A stretch of 64,000 nucleotides of DNA, from the NCBI GenBank assembly GCA_033977485.1, contig CM066988.1, positions 51,149,649 to 51,213,648 of the forward strand, written 5' to 3'. The notes under the pieces are model-generated. The model made no database searches, was not told the origin of the DNA, and saw nothing but the letters and a program-made list of their open reading frames with translations. The DNA is from Hydrangea macrophylla. Its lineage: Eukaryota; Streptophyta; Magnoliopsida; Cornales; Hydrangeaceae. Positions within the stretch are counted from its first letter, which is position 1, and each line of letters starts with the position of its first letter. The position numbers were made by a program, and so were the translations under genes. Shown here one piece after another: positions 31,838 through 43,536 of this stretch.

Positions 31838-33660
31838 CTACGTATCGTCGGACGAGAACGTCAGGACGTCAGTTGGTGAGGAGCCGGTGGATTGGACCTG
31901 CCCTACATCCGCTCGGGATGCTCTGGAATGCCTCTTCCTTGCCGACTGAGAGTCACCTCCGCCCGATGTTCCTCCGGAGATCACGTTAATGTGGCCGAGC
32001 GGTGGTGGGGGCTGACCGGGAGCTCGGGCATCCTGACGGGGGCATCTGTCGGCTGTGACAAACTCGGCAAGATGCCCCTGCTCGATCATCTTCTCGATTG
32101 CTATCTTCAACTTGAAGCAATCCTCCGTCTCGTGGCCGTGATCCCTGTGATAACGGCAAAACTTCTCCCGGTTTCTCTTACCGGGTGGGGCTCTGAGTTT
32201 AGCTGGCTGCGGGAGTAGCCTCTGTTCCTCCGCAGCGGCCATCACCTCATGAATGGGCCAGGAAAGGGGCGTGAAAGCTATTGGGGGCTGGCCCCTAGGA
32301 TCCCTCTGATCTTGTTTCGGCTTCTTTTTCGGGTTCTTCTCGGATCCCTCGTGCTTGCGCTTGGGTTTTGGGGATTCATCTCCCGCCTGGCTGGCGCGTT
32401 TCGCCTTCAAAAACTCCTCGGTATCGATATACTTTCCAACTCTTTCCGAGAGCTCCACCAGGGTTGCCGGTCGGTTTCGATGGAACGACGTGGCCACCTT
32501 GGTGTGTTGAACTCCCGAGCAGAAGGCCATGATTGCGGCCGTCTCGTTGAGGTTGCGGATCAGGAGCCTCTGCTGGTTGAAACGATCCACATACTCCCTT
32601 AAAGATTCACCCTTTTGCTGCTTGACAGCTAGTAGCTGGGTGTCCGGTTGTGATCGGTCTAGCATCCCGACAAACTGGCTGATGAAGAGTTTGCCGAGGG
32701 CTTTGAAGTTGTTAACCGTCCGGGGCTTCAGGGCATGGAACCACTGTGCGGCTGATCCCTTTAGAGTACTGGGGAACGCTAGGCACAGCAACTCGTCCGT
32801 TATGGTGACCAGTGCCATCGGTGCCTTATAGGTACGGATGTGGTCCACCGGACTTCCCTTGCCGTCGTATGAGCTGAGATGGGGGGGGGGGGGGGGGGTT
32901 TGAACTTCCGCGGAATTGGGAACTGCGTCACCCGGGTAGTATAGGGCGACTCTGTTTCTGTATTTGTTAGGTCGTGACCGGACTTGCGGTTCAGCTTCTC
33001 AATCTGCTGCTGCAGCTCCTCGACCTGGGTTTTGACGTCAGTGTGCCCGGTCCTCCTTTCTGCGTCCGAGTGGTAAGTGGGGTCGGACGATGATGCCTCA
33101 TCCTCAAAGCGCGTTGATCTTGGGGATAGCACTCGGCTGCGGGTTCGGGATAGCCTGTGCCTGAGATCTCCCCGGCTTAGGACGGGTGGATCGTCGACTG
33201 ACTCCCGGGTTTTTCGTCCGGACGCTTCTCCCCTTGCCGCTCGTCGCCGTTCAATGAGGATCCTGGCGTCCTCCACTCGGCGCGCTCGACGAGGAATGTA
33301 TCGAGGTCCTCCCTGTGAGCACTTGGTATGCTGGCTACGTTCTCCTTCCGCATGACGTTCCCGATCAGGTTGGGACACTGGAGCGGATCGGGTTTTTCCG
33401 CGCGTCCGAACGGGCCCTTGGCTGGGAGTGCTCTTTTCTGGCCGTTTCTCCGTCGAAGGGCCTTTCTCATGGTCCCCGACCACCTTTTCGTGCTGGGCCA
33501 TAAGTGCCTCTATTTGCTGTTGTGTCCGGAGCTGGCCCTCCAAGAGCTGTTCCAGCGCCGCTGTGACCTGTTCGGTGGTCATGGAGGTTGCGCGCGGCTC
33601 GATTTGTAGGTCCTCCTGACCGGTTGAATCGGCGGTTTTCTTACCCTTCTTTGGCGGCAT
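31838..33660 (-). pseudogene. gag: Tat Gag, one-base frame shift in a C18 tract
   Basis: Starts MPPKKGK at 33660, 45 bases after the primer site. A charged N-terminal region (with a KTQVEELQQQIEKL coiled coil) reaches a run of 18 C on the coding strand (32881-32898), after which the frame is lost. The following frame continues the Gag domain (YDGKGSPVDHI, then WFHAL, FISQF, LREYVDRFN) and the CRYHRDHGHETEDC knuckle, ending at the UAG at 31838. A tract one base longer (or two shorter) would keep a single frame of about 608 codons. The knuckle has the same C-H-H-C pattern as the nested element's Gag. The tract length may be biological or a homopolymer assembly error. Confidence 0.88.
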
Positions 33661-33704
33661 GTCGATCAGTCAAAGATTTTTGTTGATGAGAAAACAGTGT
33701 CGTT

Positions 33705-33722
33705 TTCCCACAGACGGCGCCA
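33705..33722 (-). promoter_or_regulatory. Primer-binding site of Tat element (tRNA-Asp-like)
   Basis: Minus-strand TGGCGCCGTCTGTGGGAA starts three bases inside the 5' LTR; TGGCGCCGT is the complement of the tRNA-Asp 3' end. Confidence 0.75.
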
Positions 33723-33725
33723 AAC

Positions 33726-34351
33726 TGATGATGCCAAAAATTGGTAAGAGTAATTTAGACAGAAAATAAAGCCACAAAAGATTTGTTGGTGGTTCGGTCC
33801 CGTAAACGAGGTGACCTACGTCCACGGGTGCGTCTGTGCGTTTCTCACTAGCAGATCACCGGCGGGCCTGGTGAGCCAACAATGGTGAGCGGCACTACTA
33901 GTAATACCGACCGGGTGTATGCGTATATGGTGGTGAGTTCTCTGATGCGTGCTTGTATGCTTAGAGAATTGATATTCGGATCCCCCTAAGGAGGATAGGT
34001 GGGCTCTTTTATAGATGCAAGAGTCCACCCTCACATGGTAAGTTTATTAGATTAGGAAGCCTAATCTAATCACAATAGATTTGTACAATATTTGAAGAGT
34101 TTCCTAAGTGGTTTAGGAAACCACTGATTCTTCCTTGAGGGAGTCGCGGCCGCATAAGGAAACGGTGGGAAGCATGATTCATGCCGCATCTTCCGGAGAT
34201 CACCACGCCTGGTGCCCGGGCTACGAGTATCCCGGATGGTAACAACTGGACACCTTGGGAGTGTGGGCCCTACGCCCCCAATCTGCATATCCCGGGCTAC
34301 CGACTGACCACGTGGCGGTTGGACTGCTACAGAATATTTCTGGACGTATCA
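33726..34351 (-). repeat. 5' LTR of Tat element
   Basis: 626-bp partner of 8267-8892. The TATA box TCTATAAAAGAG (minus strand) is at 34004-34015. Confidence 0.97.
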
Positions 34352-34384
<33 letters not shown>

Positions 34385-35177
34385 CGCGCGCGCGCGTTTA
34401 ATATATGTATGTACATAATACATACGCACTACATAGTTTGATTATATTACTCAAAATAATACCATAACAGACTTGGCAATAAAATCCCCCAAGTTTAAGC
34501 TTATATGTTTGAGTTAATTTGTTTTCACAAATCACGCTATTTTGGATTACAGGGTAGTGTTGTCCAGAAAAATTTTGTGTACTTGTCAGTAAAGTATTTC
34601 TGGGGTTGGGCATATTGCCATAAAAGTCTTCTCCCTAAATAGGACTTACAGCTAATTAACTGTATTAGTCTAGTAAAAGGTCACTTAATAGTAATCCCAC
34701 ATAATGCAATTTTCACATAATTATTTGTAACATAAGAATTTGATTTGATTTGATTTGATTTGATTAATTTTCTATAATCAGACTTTTGACCAAAGTTAAA
34801 AAAGAATTGCCATTTGAACCCAAATAACCCTGAAGGACTTCTTACCAAATTTCTATTATTCCTCTATCCAATTTTCATGAATATCAACAATACGAAAATG
34901 TTGAGGCCGCTGAACCACCACAAGTATCTTTAGTTCGAAAAACATGCTCGTTTATTTATGTATAAAGAGGTAGTAATTGAGGACCATAGTCCTATCTTGG
35001 TGGCAGAAGTCCACCATCCCCTTACAAGTGGTGAGTGTTCAAATCACCCTCCCCATGTTTCAAAAAAAAAAAAAAAGAAGAGGAAGAAGAAGAAAGAGAT
35101 AGCAATTGAGCATGACGAAAGTGGGAAGGGGACAATTTAGAATTTAAAATGGTGTTGTATCTAGTTTTATTTATAAA
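34352..35177. repeat. Duplication block A, part 2 (with TA/TG/CG microsatellite)
   Basis: Together with about 8228-8266 this forms block A, which matches block B (40885-41243 plus 53871-54332) through its whole length, interrupted in each case by a retrotransposon. The start is (TA)n(TG)n(CG)n at 34352-34396. A (GATTT)n run lies at 34740-34765. No gene is seen. Confidence 0.85.
34972..35078 (+). mobile_element. tRNA-derived SINE-like sequence, copy in block A
   Basis: An A-box-like TTGGTGGCAGAAGTCC and a B-box-like GTGAGTGTTCAAATCACC, about 40 bases apart, lead into an A-rich tail (35060-35075). The same unit is at 54120-54235 in block B, so it was inserted before the duplication. Confidence 0.6.
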
Positions 35178-35827
35178 CTAGCTTTTCAACCCGTTCAATG
35201 CATGGGAGAAATTTTTAAGGATGAATTGAAAATTGAATTGAGTGGTATTATAATTGATAAGGATGGAAAATGTGTAGCGGGCCTAATTAATGGTGAAATT
35301 AAGAATAAATAAAATGTATAGAATAAATTTGGGAAGTCTTAATATACAATTGTCTTAGTTGCCCATTAGTTTGATATGTGGCATTTTGAGGCTTCCATAT
35401 TATAACATTATAATAAGATAAGATGTTTATATATTCACAAATTAAAATATATCTATTGTACATCAATGAATGATATGAACTTTTTTTTTCTAATAAATGC
35501 TACCAATTTCTCCATTAATTTTTTTGTTACAAATTTAATTTTTATTACATTCATTTTAGGAAATTAAAATTGTAAAAAAAAATATGTGCTCATGACACGT
35601 GGCATGAGAGGCTTCCATATTCTAATAACAAATTAAAATGTATTTAGTGTACATCAATGAATGATATGAATTTTTTTTTCCAATTAATTCTACCAATTTC
35701 TCCATTTATTTTGTTGTTACAAATTTAATTTTTATTACAGTTATTTAACAAAATAAAAATGTAAAATCAAAAAAATTGTGTTCATGCCACGTGGCATGAG
35801 AGGCTTCCATATTATGATATATAATAA
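35178..35827 (-). mobile_element. Non-autonomous Helitron, block A copy (5' end interrupted)
   Basis: On the minus strand the 3' end is a GC-rich hairpin (ACCCGTTCAATGCATGGG region) about 10 bases before CTAG (35178-35181), inserted next to A. The interior has two roughly 200-bp tandem copies of the 5' region (GCCACGTGGCATGAGAGGCTTCCATATT at about 35600 and 35790). The 5' end is cut by the next Helitron at 35828. There is no Rep/helicase. Confidence 0.7.
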
Positions 35828-36865
35828 CTAGTAATGACCCCGTGCAATACAGGGAAAGTTAGCAAGATAAAGTATCACATGACAAAAAATAGTTTTAAAT
35901 TAAAAAATAGAAGTAAGATATTGCAAGTGATTTAAATTGATAAAAAAAAATTTCTATGTGTACTTGTGTAAATGTCTCATAAAAGAGAGATATTGTCCAA
36001 CTAAAAAGCTCAAAAAAATATTTAAAATAATATGTTTTTCTAGAGAAGTCACCCAAGTGCATCTTTTCTTTTCCTTTTTCCTTCAGAAGCATGAAAAAAA
36101 ACAAATTATGACTTATTCTTTTTCAGTTTGTTTTCCCTCAAAAATTGCAAAAGGCTAACTTGGTCTATATTTATATATTTTTTAAAAGACAAAAAATCAA
36201 AGAGACAAATAAATGAAAAGAGAGAAAAAACAAAAATCAATATAAAAAAGACTTTAGGCTTTATCTAAATCCTTTTAAATGTAAAGGATGTGTTTGCCTC
36301 TTTGTGATCAAAATGTAGAAAAACCTAAAGGTTAACACCTAGAAAACAAAAATGAAATAAGCCAATAAAGCATCTATATATTTTTTAATTTTCATTTTTT
36401 CAATTATTTTCTAACTCTTGAAAAAAAAAACTAATATGACCTTTTCTTTTCCTATTTCCCTAAAAAAAACTTTTAAAAAACTAACTTGGTCCCTCTTTTC
36501 CATTTGCTACAAAAATGGAAAAAAAGAAAAGAACACAAACAAATGAAAATAAGAGAAAAAAGGAAAATCAATTTAGATCCCAAACAAAATATAGGCTCTT
36601 TTAGTTCCTTCTAAATATTTGGATTTGATGCTCAGCTTGGTTGTTTGAAATCAAAACCCGTGGAACCTAAAGGTTAACATCGAAAAAAAAAAAAGGAAAA
36701 CAAAAGCATTAAATTAAGACTATATAAAGACGCAAATTTAATAATTATAAAACCTATAAAAACCTTTGTGGCAACACTGGCATATATGCTGGTGACTTGG
36801 TGGTGGTTGTGGCCCTCATAGGTGGTCTTAGTGGGATCAATGCGGACTTTTGGGGGAGATAAAGG
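35828..36865 (-). mobile_element. Second Helitron 3' end and AT-rich unclassified DNA
   Basis: CTAG at 35828-35831 followed by CCCCGTGCAATACAGGG reads, on the minus strand, as a Helitron 3' hairpin and terminus. I could not find its 5' end. The rest is AT-rich, with a diverged duplication of about 350 bp (36240-36390 against 36590-36730, sharing ACCTAAAGGTTAACA). No gene is seen. Confidence 0.45.
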
Positions 36866-37305
36866 GGCATAGATTTATATAACCTTTTTAAACAAATATA
36901 TAATTAAATTATGGATATTCATTATGTGTAGACATGTGTATTATTTGTGGCTGTGGCGGTGGGGTGGGGATGTCTAAATTGCCTAAACTCCAAATAAATG
37001 AGTTGTTCATTACAAAAATTTATATCAGTTTCTCTCAATTAACATTAATGACTCCGTATTATCATAATAAAAATATAATTTTAAAAATTTTGAAAGTTAT
37101 AATGATTTGGAGAATAATAAATGTCCCTAATTTGCGGATATGTAATACTACAAATTGTATATATTTGACTGAAAAAATTATGTAAGTGACATGAAGATAT
37201 ATGTGCATTATATATGTTTGTGACTCATGTGATAGGAAGCTTGCTAGATTGAGAATTGTAACAGCTCCTTTATATAAGAAAAAATGTTTAATGTGATCTA
37301 TTATA
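36866..37305. repeat. 440-bp direct repeat, copy 1
   Basis: Matches 39395-39835: GGCATAGATTTATAT, GGTGGGGTGG.GATGTCTA, AATTAACATTAATGACT, AATAATAAATGTCCCTAATTTG and TGACTCATGTGATA.GAAGC recur in order. The copies flank the solo LTR. Confidence 0.88.
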
Positions 37306-37307
37306 TG

Positions 37308-39259
37308 TGTTAGGGATGTATACTAAAAGTCATGCTTTATGTAGTTAATTCATTATTCATTAATAAATTCAGTTATTCCATTTTTATGAGAATCTGTGTG
37401 GGCAATGTTTGTATTGTATTATTTATTTAATATTATGCATGTGTGTCTCTTATTCTACATAGTAGGTGGTTTGGTGTGTAGAGATCGGCTTACACACGGA
37501 AGATCAGACCATCGCATCTTGTAGAATGTAAGATTTTGGTTTACAATCTTAGATGGAATAATTGGACACACCATCGGTAGGACTGTAGCATGGTGTTGTA
37601 GTAGATTTGTCTTGACTGCAGGAAACGGTATAGTTCAACTCACTATGCTAGTACACTTTGTGTATTAAACAAGACCAACTTGGGGTAGTTATCTTTATAC
37701 TGACTTATAAGATAATTAATACCTCACGGCTATTATGAGTGCTTATGCTCTAAATCCTAAGTTAATTAGTAGACACGTGCATTTGATATTTACACTTTGA
37801 TCCCTAAAAGGGTGAGATCCTCAAATGGGTCAATATCTCATTGGGTGACAATATTGATTGTGTGGTGGATATAAATTAATGATGGAATCCATGTCTCAAT
37901 TTTGGGATTGATGATATCCCATTGAGAAGGCTTATAAGTTTTGATTATGTCAAACCCTGTAGGTGGATTTTGTATCCGACATATCAGATAAGTTAAACAG
38001 AGGATCTCAAGGAATTTTAAGAGATTAATTAATATGCTTATCAGTAATTGTATTTAATTAAGGGTAAATTATGACCAAATCCTTAATTAAAGCAAACAAA
38101 AGTCTAAAGGAGCCGTTTTTTTTTTTTTTGCGATTTTGTCAAAAGTCCCTCTCACAAGCACATGGCCAAACATTGCCCCAAACATTCCAGCCACTCACAC
38201 CGTGTGAGTGGCTGTACAATAGCATTCCTCAATTCAAAAAGTATTTCAAAACTTTAACCTTCTATAACTTTTGATCTACAACTCCATTTTTTACAAATTT
38301 TATACTGCTGTAATCGTGTCGACGAGACCTACAAAACTAGTACCATTGTTGATATGCTTTGAGCAATTTTTTTTTTTCAATTTGAAGAAATTTTGAAAAA
38401 AATCGAGTTTTGTGAAATTTCACAAAAGTAGTTTTGTGAAATTTTCAGTTACACAAGGCATGTAAGATTTTGATTTTATTTTTTTTTTGCTCAAAATATA
38501 TCAACAATGGTACTAGTTTTGTAGCTATCGTCGATACGATTCCAACGGTATAAAATTTGAGAAAAATGGAGTTGAATATCAAAAGTTATGGAGATTTTGT
38601 CCTTTTGACAAAGAACAGGGACTTTTGATTAAATGCAGATATTGAAGGTACTTTTTGTTAAATTTTTAGCTGACAAGGGATATATCTCTAACTGTCCCTT
38701 TAATTAATGCATATCTGTAACCTTAACGTAGGGAGATAATAAGCATTTAATAACCTGGAGCTTGAAATATATTTTTGAGATAAGGGTAGGAGTGCAATTA
38801 TAATTCTTTAGTGGTATGAATTATAATTTATGGAAATAGGAATCTGATTCAGTTCGAATTAGGGTTTCCTAATTCCATAAGGAAGCCTATTCCTTATTGA
38901 CGTCTTATGATCCCTATCGTAGCCTATATATATGTTGCTTTGGCTCCCTTTTCAGTTTGCGTTTTTCCATCTAGAGTATTATAACTCGAAATAGAAAAGA
39001 TATCATAAAAGAGAGAGCAGAAAACTAAAAGGATTTCGAAAGAGCCCACACTCAATTCGATATTCTTGCAGCAGAGGAAGACGATAGAAGATCGTGAGCT
39101 GTTATCGAGCCTGTGTTCTCGATTCGTCTACTACAGTAATCCGTTTTTGCAGTTCAAGGTAATCCTAGTTCCGCCCTTGTAGGGTTATTATAGATTTCAC
39201 GAAATTTTTTGCAGTTTATACGCAATGTCAACGGATTCTGGGAACGCAGTTTCCTAACA
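37308..39259 (+). mobile_element. Solo LTR of copia family B (1952 bp)
   Basis: Starts TGTTAGGGATG and ends AGTTTCCTAACA, with a perfect 5-bp duplication ATATG (37303-37307 and 39260-39264). It is homologous, in opposite orientation, to the LTR at 61385-63002. A TATA run (38925-38933) precedes the 3' region. A 637-bp foldback element lies inside. Recombination between two LTRs is the usual origin. Confidence 0.95.
38062..38698. mobile_element. MULE-type foldback element inside solo LTR, 637 bp
   Basis: A perfect 9-bp duplication TTTAATTAA (38053-38061 and 38699-38707) brackets sequence absent from the LTR at 61385-63002. The ends are GGG..CCC but the outer inverted repeat is weak; the interior has a strong inverted repeat of about 115 bp (38268-38385 against 38482-38600, sharing ACAAAACTAGTACCATTGTT and complement). 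Confidence 0.88.
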
Positions 39260-39394
39260 ATATGTATATTTATTTATATAGTGAGAGAAACTAATGTTTA
39301 ACAAATATCTAAAAGATTGTTTCTGAATAAATAATTAAAAAAAAAAAAAATTCTCTTTCTTAGAAGCTGCCACATGGTAGAAATGAAAGAGAAA

Positions 39395-39835
39395 GGCATA
39401 GATTTATATATCCTTAAAAAAATCAAATCAAGGGGGTGATATAACTATATAGACACATGTATTATTTGTGGAGGTGGGGTGGAGATGTCTATATTGCCTA
39501 AACTCCAAATATATCAGTTATCCATTACAAAAATTTGCATCAATTTCTCTCAATTAACATTAATGACTTCGTATTATCATAATAAAAATATAACTTCAAA
39601 TTTTTTTAAAGTTACAATGATTTGGGGAATAATAAATGTCCCTAATTTGCAGATATCTAATACTACAAATTGTATATATTTGACTGCAAAAATTATGTAA
39701 GTGACATGAAGATATATATATATATATATATATATGTACATTATGTATATTTGTGACTCATGTGATAAGAAGCTTGCCAAATTGAGAATTGTAAGACCTT
39801 CCTTGTATAAGGAAATATGTTTAATGTGAACATAA
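39395..39835. repeat. 440-bp direct repeat, copy 2
   Basis: See 36866-37305. This copy has an expanded (TA)n run at 39714-39735. Confidence 0.88.
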
Positions 39836-40360
39836 ATCTATAAAAAAAAAAAAAAAAAAAAAAATTAAGCAGCAAATAACCTTTTATTGAAGTAGTACTT
39901 GTTCTTCGATCATATAACCTCCATATGCTCTTTCCAAATGGAAACTAAAGTCATGAACACAAACCATGTGAAATAAATTGAGATGGTAAACGATGAAAGA
40001 GGTTATATAATTTGGAGGAATTCAGAGTATTTTATGTATCCCCCATATGGGTATTATTTATACATACACGAATGATCATGTTGTAATGTAATAGTCTTGC
40101 AATTCCTTAAGTCTATCCATAATTGATACCTAACATCAATGCTTAAAGTCTAGCTTGTATATCAGTCAATGCATATAATACATATGTAACCATAGCCTTT
40201 ATATCAATCAATAGCTGGATATAAGGCTTGATTCAAGAAATATGTTTAAATATATATATATATATATCCAATTAGAATATATATGGGTACATATTAAATA
40301 CGTAAAAAAATATTAAAAATAAAAATATTATCAGAGGTTGTCACGTGGCAGAAGCAAAAG

Positions 40361-40409
<49 letters not shown>

Positions 40410-40884
40410 ACACACACACATATATTAGATATATATATTAGATTAGAGATACCCTGCAAGTTTGTTAAACCCATGTGTTTTACATTAGCAAATGAGAACG
40501 TCTTCTTTAATTTTGGATTCGTGTCTATATAATCGAAATAAAGTATTGATGTATATATTTTAGAGATACAATTCAAAATAAGGACACATAATTAACAAAA
40601 TCCTCCTCTTTATTTGTGTATTTACACATCTAATGGAATAAAATTATCGAATTTTTATTCTCAAATTATAAACTTTCAAATAATTGTTACCTCTTAGTCT
40701 ATCTAATCTTGTTTAAGATTCCAACCTTAGGAATAAATCCAGAGATAGATATGAAGAAATAAACAGAATGTTATAGTAACAATTTAACAATAATACAAGT
40801 TCCAAACTAATGATTCCAAAAAAGATGAACATTTTAATCTAATTCATGACCAAAATCTAATTCATGAACATTTTTACAAAATTT
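39836..40884. other. AT-rich spacer with microsatellites
   Basis: No gene seen. A poly-A run lies at 39842-39863, a (TA)n run at 40250-40267 and a (CA)n run at 40371-40420. Confidence 0.6.
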
Positions 40885-41243
40885 CCCACTCACGCTAGAA
40901 ATATAAATGTTTATATATATACATGTGCGCGTTTAATATTTGTATGTACATAATACATACGCACTACATAGTTTGATTATATTACTCAAAATAATATCAT
41001 AACAGAATAAAATCCCCCAAGTTTAAGCTTATATATTTGAGTTAATTTGTTTTCACAAATCACGCTATTTTGGATTACAGGGTAGTGTTGTCCAGAAAAA
41101 TTTTGTGGACTTGTCAGTAAAATATTTTTCGGGTTGGGCATACTGCCATAAAAGTCTCCTCCCTAAATAGGACTTACAACTAATTTACTTTATTATTCTA
41201 GTAAAAGGTCACTTAATAGTAATTCCACATAATGCAATTTTCA
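40885..41243. repeat. Duplication block B, part 1
   Basis: Matches 8228-8266 plus 34370-34720 of block A (TTTCCCACTCACG, then TAATACATACGCACTACATA, ATCCCCCAAGTTTAAGC and TTACAGGGTAGTGTTGTCC). It is interrupted at 41244 by the Ty3/gypsy element and resumes at 53871. Confidence 0.88.
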
Positions 41244-43427
41244 TGTCATACTCTGGAGCAGCAAAAATAGAGAAAAATAAATTTTTTCTTTTTGGGTCCA
41301 TAGGAAATGACAAGTGAAAGTCACTAATTACCCACACCACACAGTACTAGTCTACAAGATAAACAGGAACATTAACAACTAAATATAACAACGATTCTAT
41401 CAATTACAATATTAGAGTGTGATCCTCAGGATCACAACAGGTCTGGAGATAACATATGCCCAAGTACCCGTTAACAATAAGTTCAACAGAAATAAAACTA
41501 AATATAACTATCTTCAAATCTTCAGCTGGCATAAGGGTACTCATCAGCATAACTGCCTTTTCCAGTGTAACCGGCATCAGTGGGGCCAACCTCTGCAAAA
41601 TCACCCTCAAGGTAGTAGCTGTCATCATAAGCTCTCTTGCCTGTAGAATAAGGTATTGGATAGCCTGGACGGGGAATGTCCAGGCAATAACGGCCGTCAG
41701 CTTACTGAGAGCTGAGTGAATAGAAACTCACAGGATATCAATGATATAACCTATAACAAGTTATTGAAGTGTCTAAGATATAGTTCTATTAAATAATATC
41801 TTCTCGGTATTCCAACGTCGTAACTCAACCCTTATCGTCTTGTTATCCTGAGACCGAAAATCAACATACTCTACTTAGAAAGAACAGATTCAATCGTTTC
41901 ACATATGTAGACATACCATCATTCTGTCCATTGCTCGTTAAGGATATAAACCATCCATCGCATTCATGGACACCATGTCAGTCCATCCCCCGCTCGTTAA
42001 GGATATAAACCATCCACCGTATGTGAGGGATACAACGCTTTGAACAACAGCACATCAAATCTATTGCCACGACTCATCGTATTATACCAGTGATCCCTAT
42101 CCACCGCTCGTTAAGGATGTAAAACCATCCACCGCTTGTTAAGGTTATAACGTAGATCATCTAGCCATCTCTGAACTATGTGGTCCTGCCCACTGCTCGT
42201 TAAGGATATAAACTATCCATCGCATGTGAAAGCATATCATGACCAAGCTTTCGCCTATGTACCATTTCCAGAACCTATCAAACCTACTTAAGCTCAGTAC
42301 TAATACAGATACATGACTTCCCATGTGGCCTGACTACTCTGAATGAAATAAACGGATATTGAACTCAAATATGAACCGCATAGTATCTAACGTCATTTCA
42401 TTAAATCCATGATTCTTACTTATAATTATCTTTGTTGTCACATTATCCCTGATAAACCCGTAATTGCAAAATAGAAGTCTGAATCGAGAATCGAACATTC
42501 GAACCTCTTATATACTAAATAAAATAACTAAACCATGTTCTGCATGTCTCGATTGATTAAGGAAAAATAATGTTCGAGCAATCGAAGTCGCTTCGATGGA
42601 TTGAACCTTCGATCGATTGAACTCAATTCAATAGCTCGAGAATCGCCTTCTCCAGCAGATTCGTAAACAATAATACATAAACGTGTTAGGGACGTGTTTA
42701 ATATGTCTAATCATCACCAAAATCTTGTAAACATTATATTAAATGAGACCAAGTGAGAAAAGAATCACCGGACGTCGTAAGGGCGCGTTTGAGTGTACGT
42801 TTGGCTATGGAGGCCAAGCTTTCTCTCTCTTCTCTTTTTCCTCTATCTCTCTTCTCTTCTCTTCTTCTTCTTCTTCTTTTCCTCTCTCTTCTCTTTTTCC
42901 TCTGTCTCTCTTCTATTCTCTTCTTCTTCTTCTTCTTTTCCTCTGCTTTTCTCTCTCTTCTGAGTGTATATGTATTATATGTGTATATATATAGATGTAT
43001 GTGTATATATATAAATAAACACAAGCATACACACACTCTCTCTAACTCTCTGGTTTTTTAAACATCACACACATACTAAACTAATGTATATATATAGGGT
43101 GAAGGGGGTGCAGGTGGCAATGTTTGCGCAGAAACTGGAATTCTGATAATTACACGTTCGATCGATCGAATGTAGTACGATCGCTCAAAAGCAGATCATT
43201 AGTTTTGATCGATTAAAGAGGGTTCGATCGCTTGAAGTGGGGACCACGTCATAAATTTATGTCAGTAGGGTTTCGATCGATTGAACAAGGTCCGATCGCT
43301 TAAACTTTGAAATGTTCGATCGCTAGAAAGAGGTTTGATCGATCGAAAGTGGAAATTTCAAGTATGTACAAGGGAACTATAAAGAATCTCTCTGCATAAA
43401 TATTTATTGAAAATACAGGGTATTACA
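41244..43427 (-). repeat. 3' LTR of Tekay-type element (2184 bp)
   Basis: It contains five copies of GCTCGTTAAGGATATAAA-like repeats at 41930-42215, two clusters of CGATCGA/ATCGATT palindromes (42590-42640 and 43155-43345), and between them a CT-rich microsatellite (42818-42960). Read on the minus strand it starts TGTAATACCC. Confidence 0.92.
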
Positions 43428-43536
43428 TCATCCAACACTCATTAAGGATTTCATCCTCGAAATAAAAAACATACAAGGTCTAAAACAAAAATGAAAACTT
43501 CTCACGCATCTCTAACTTTAGTTCCCATGAAACTTC
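43428..43536 (-). other. 3' untranslated stretch with decayed polypurine tract
   Basis: On the minus strand TTTCGAGGATGAAATCC precedes the LTR, as in related elements, but the purine run is eroded (GAGTGTTGGATGA). Confidence 0.5.

Larger units (their letters stand above)
8267..34351 (-). mobile_element. Young Ty3/gypsy Tat-lineage element carrying antisense genes, with a nested element
   Basis: Two 626-bp LTRs with only a handful of substitutions between them, TG..CA ends and a perfect 5-bp duplication ATATA (8262-8266 and 34352-34356) define the element. Its own DNA is about 12.2 kb; the other 13.8 kb is the element at 13512-27353. On the minus strand: 5' LTR, tRNA-Asp-like primer site, gag, pol (PR, RT, RH, second RNase H, INT), a long 3' region holding two plus-strand genes, polypurine tract, 3' LTR. 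The extra RNase H and the antisense genes between pol and the 3' LTR mark the Tat lineage, in which such antisense frames are known. Near-identical LTRs indicate a recent insertion into a (TA)n tract. Confidence 0.97.

Noticed and set aside
8267..34351. A single giant 26-kb retrotransposon
   Set aside because: The central 13.8 kb has its own LTRs, primer site and C5 target duplication on the opposite strand, so it is a separate nested insertion.
37308..39259. A complete copia element with two close LTRs
   Set aside because: Only one LTR is present, with TSDs directly at its two ends and no internal coding sequence.
42743..43061. Ser/Leu/Phe-rich plus-strand peptides and Arg/Glu-rich minus-strand peptides
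   Set aside because: Products of the CT/GA microsatellite in the LTR.
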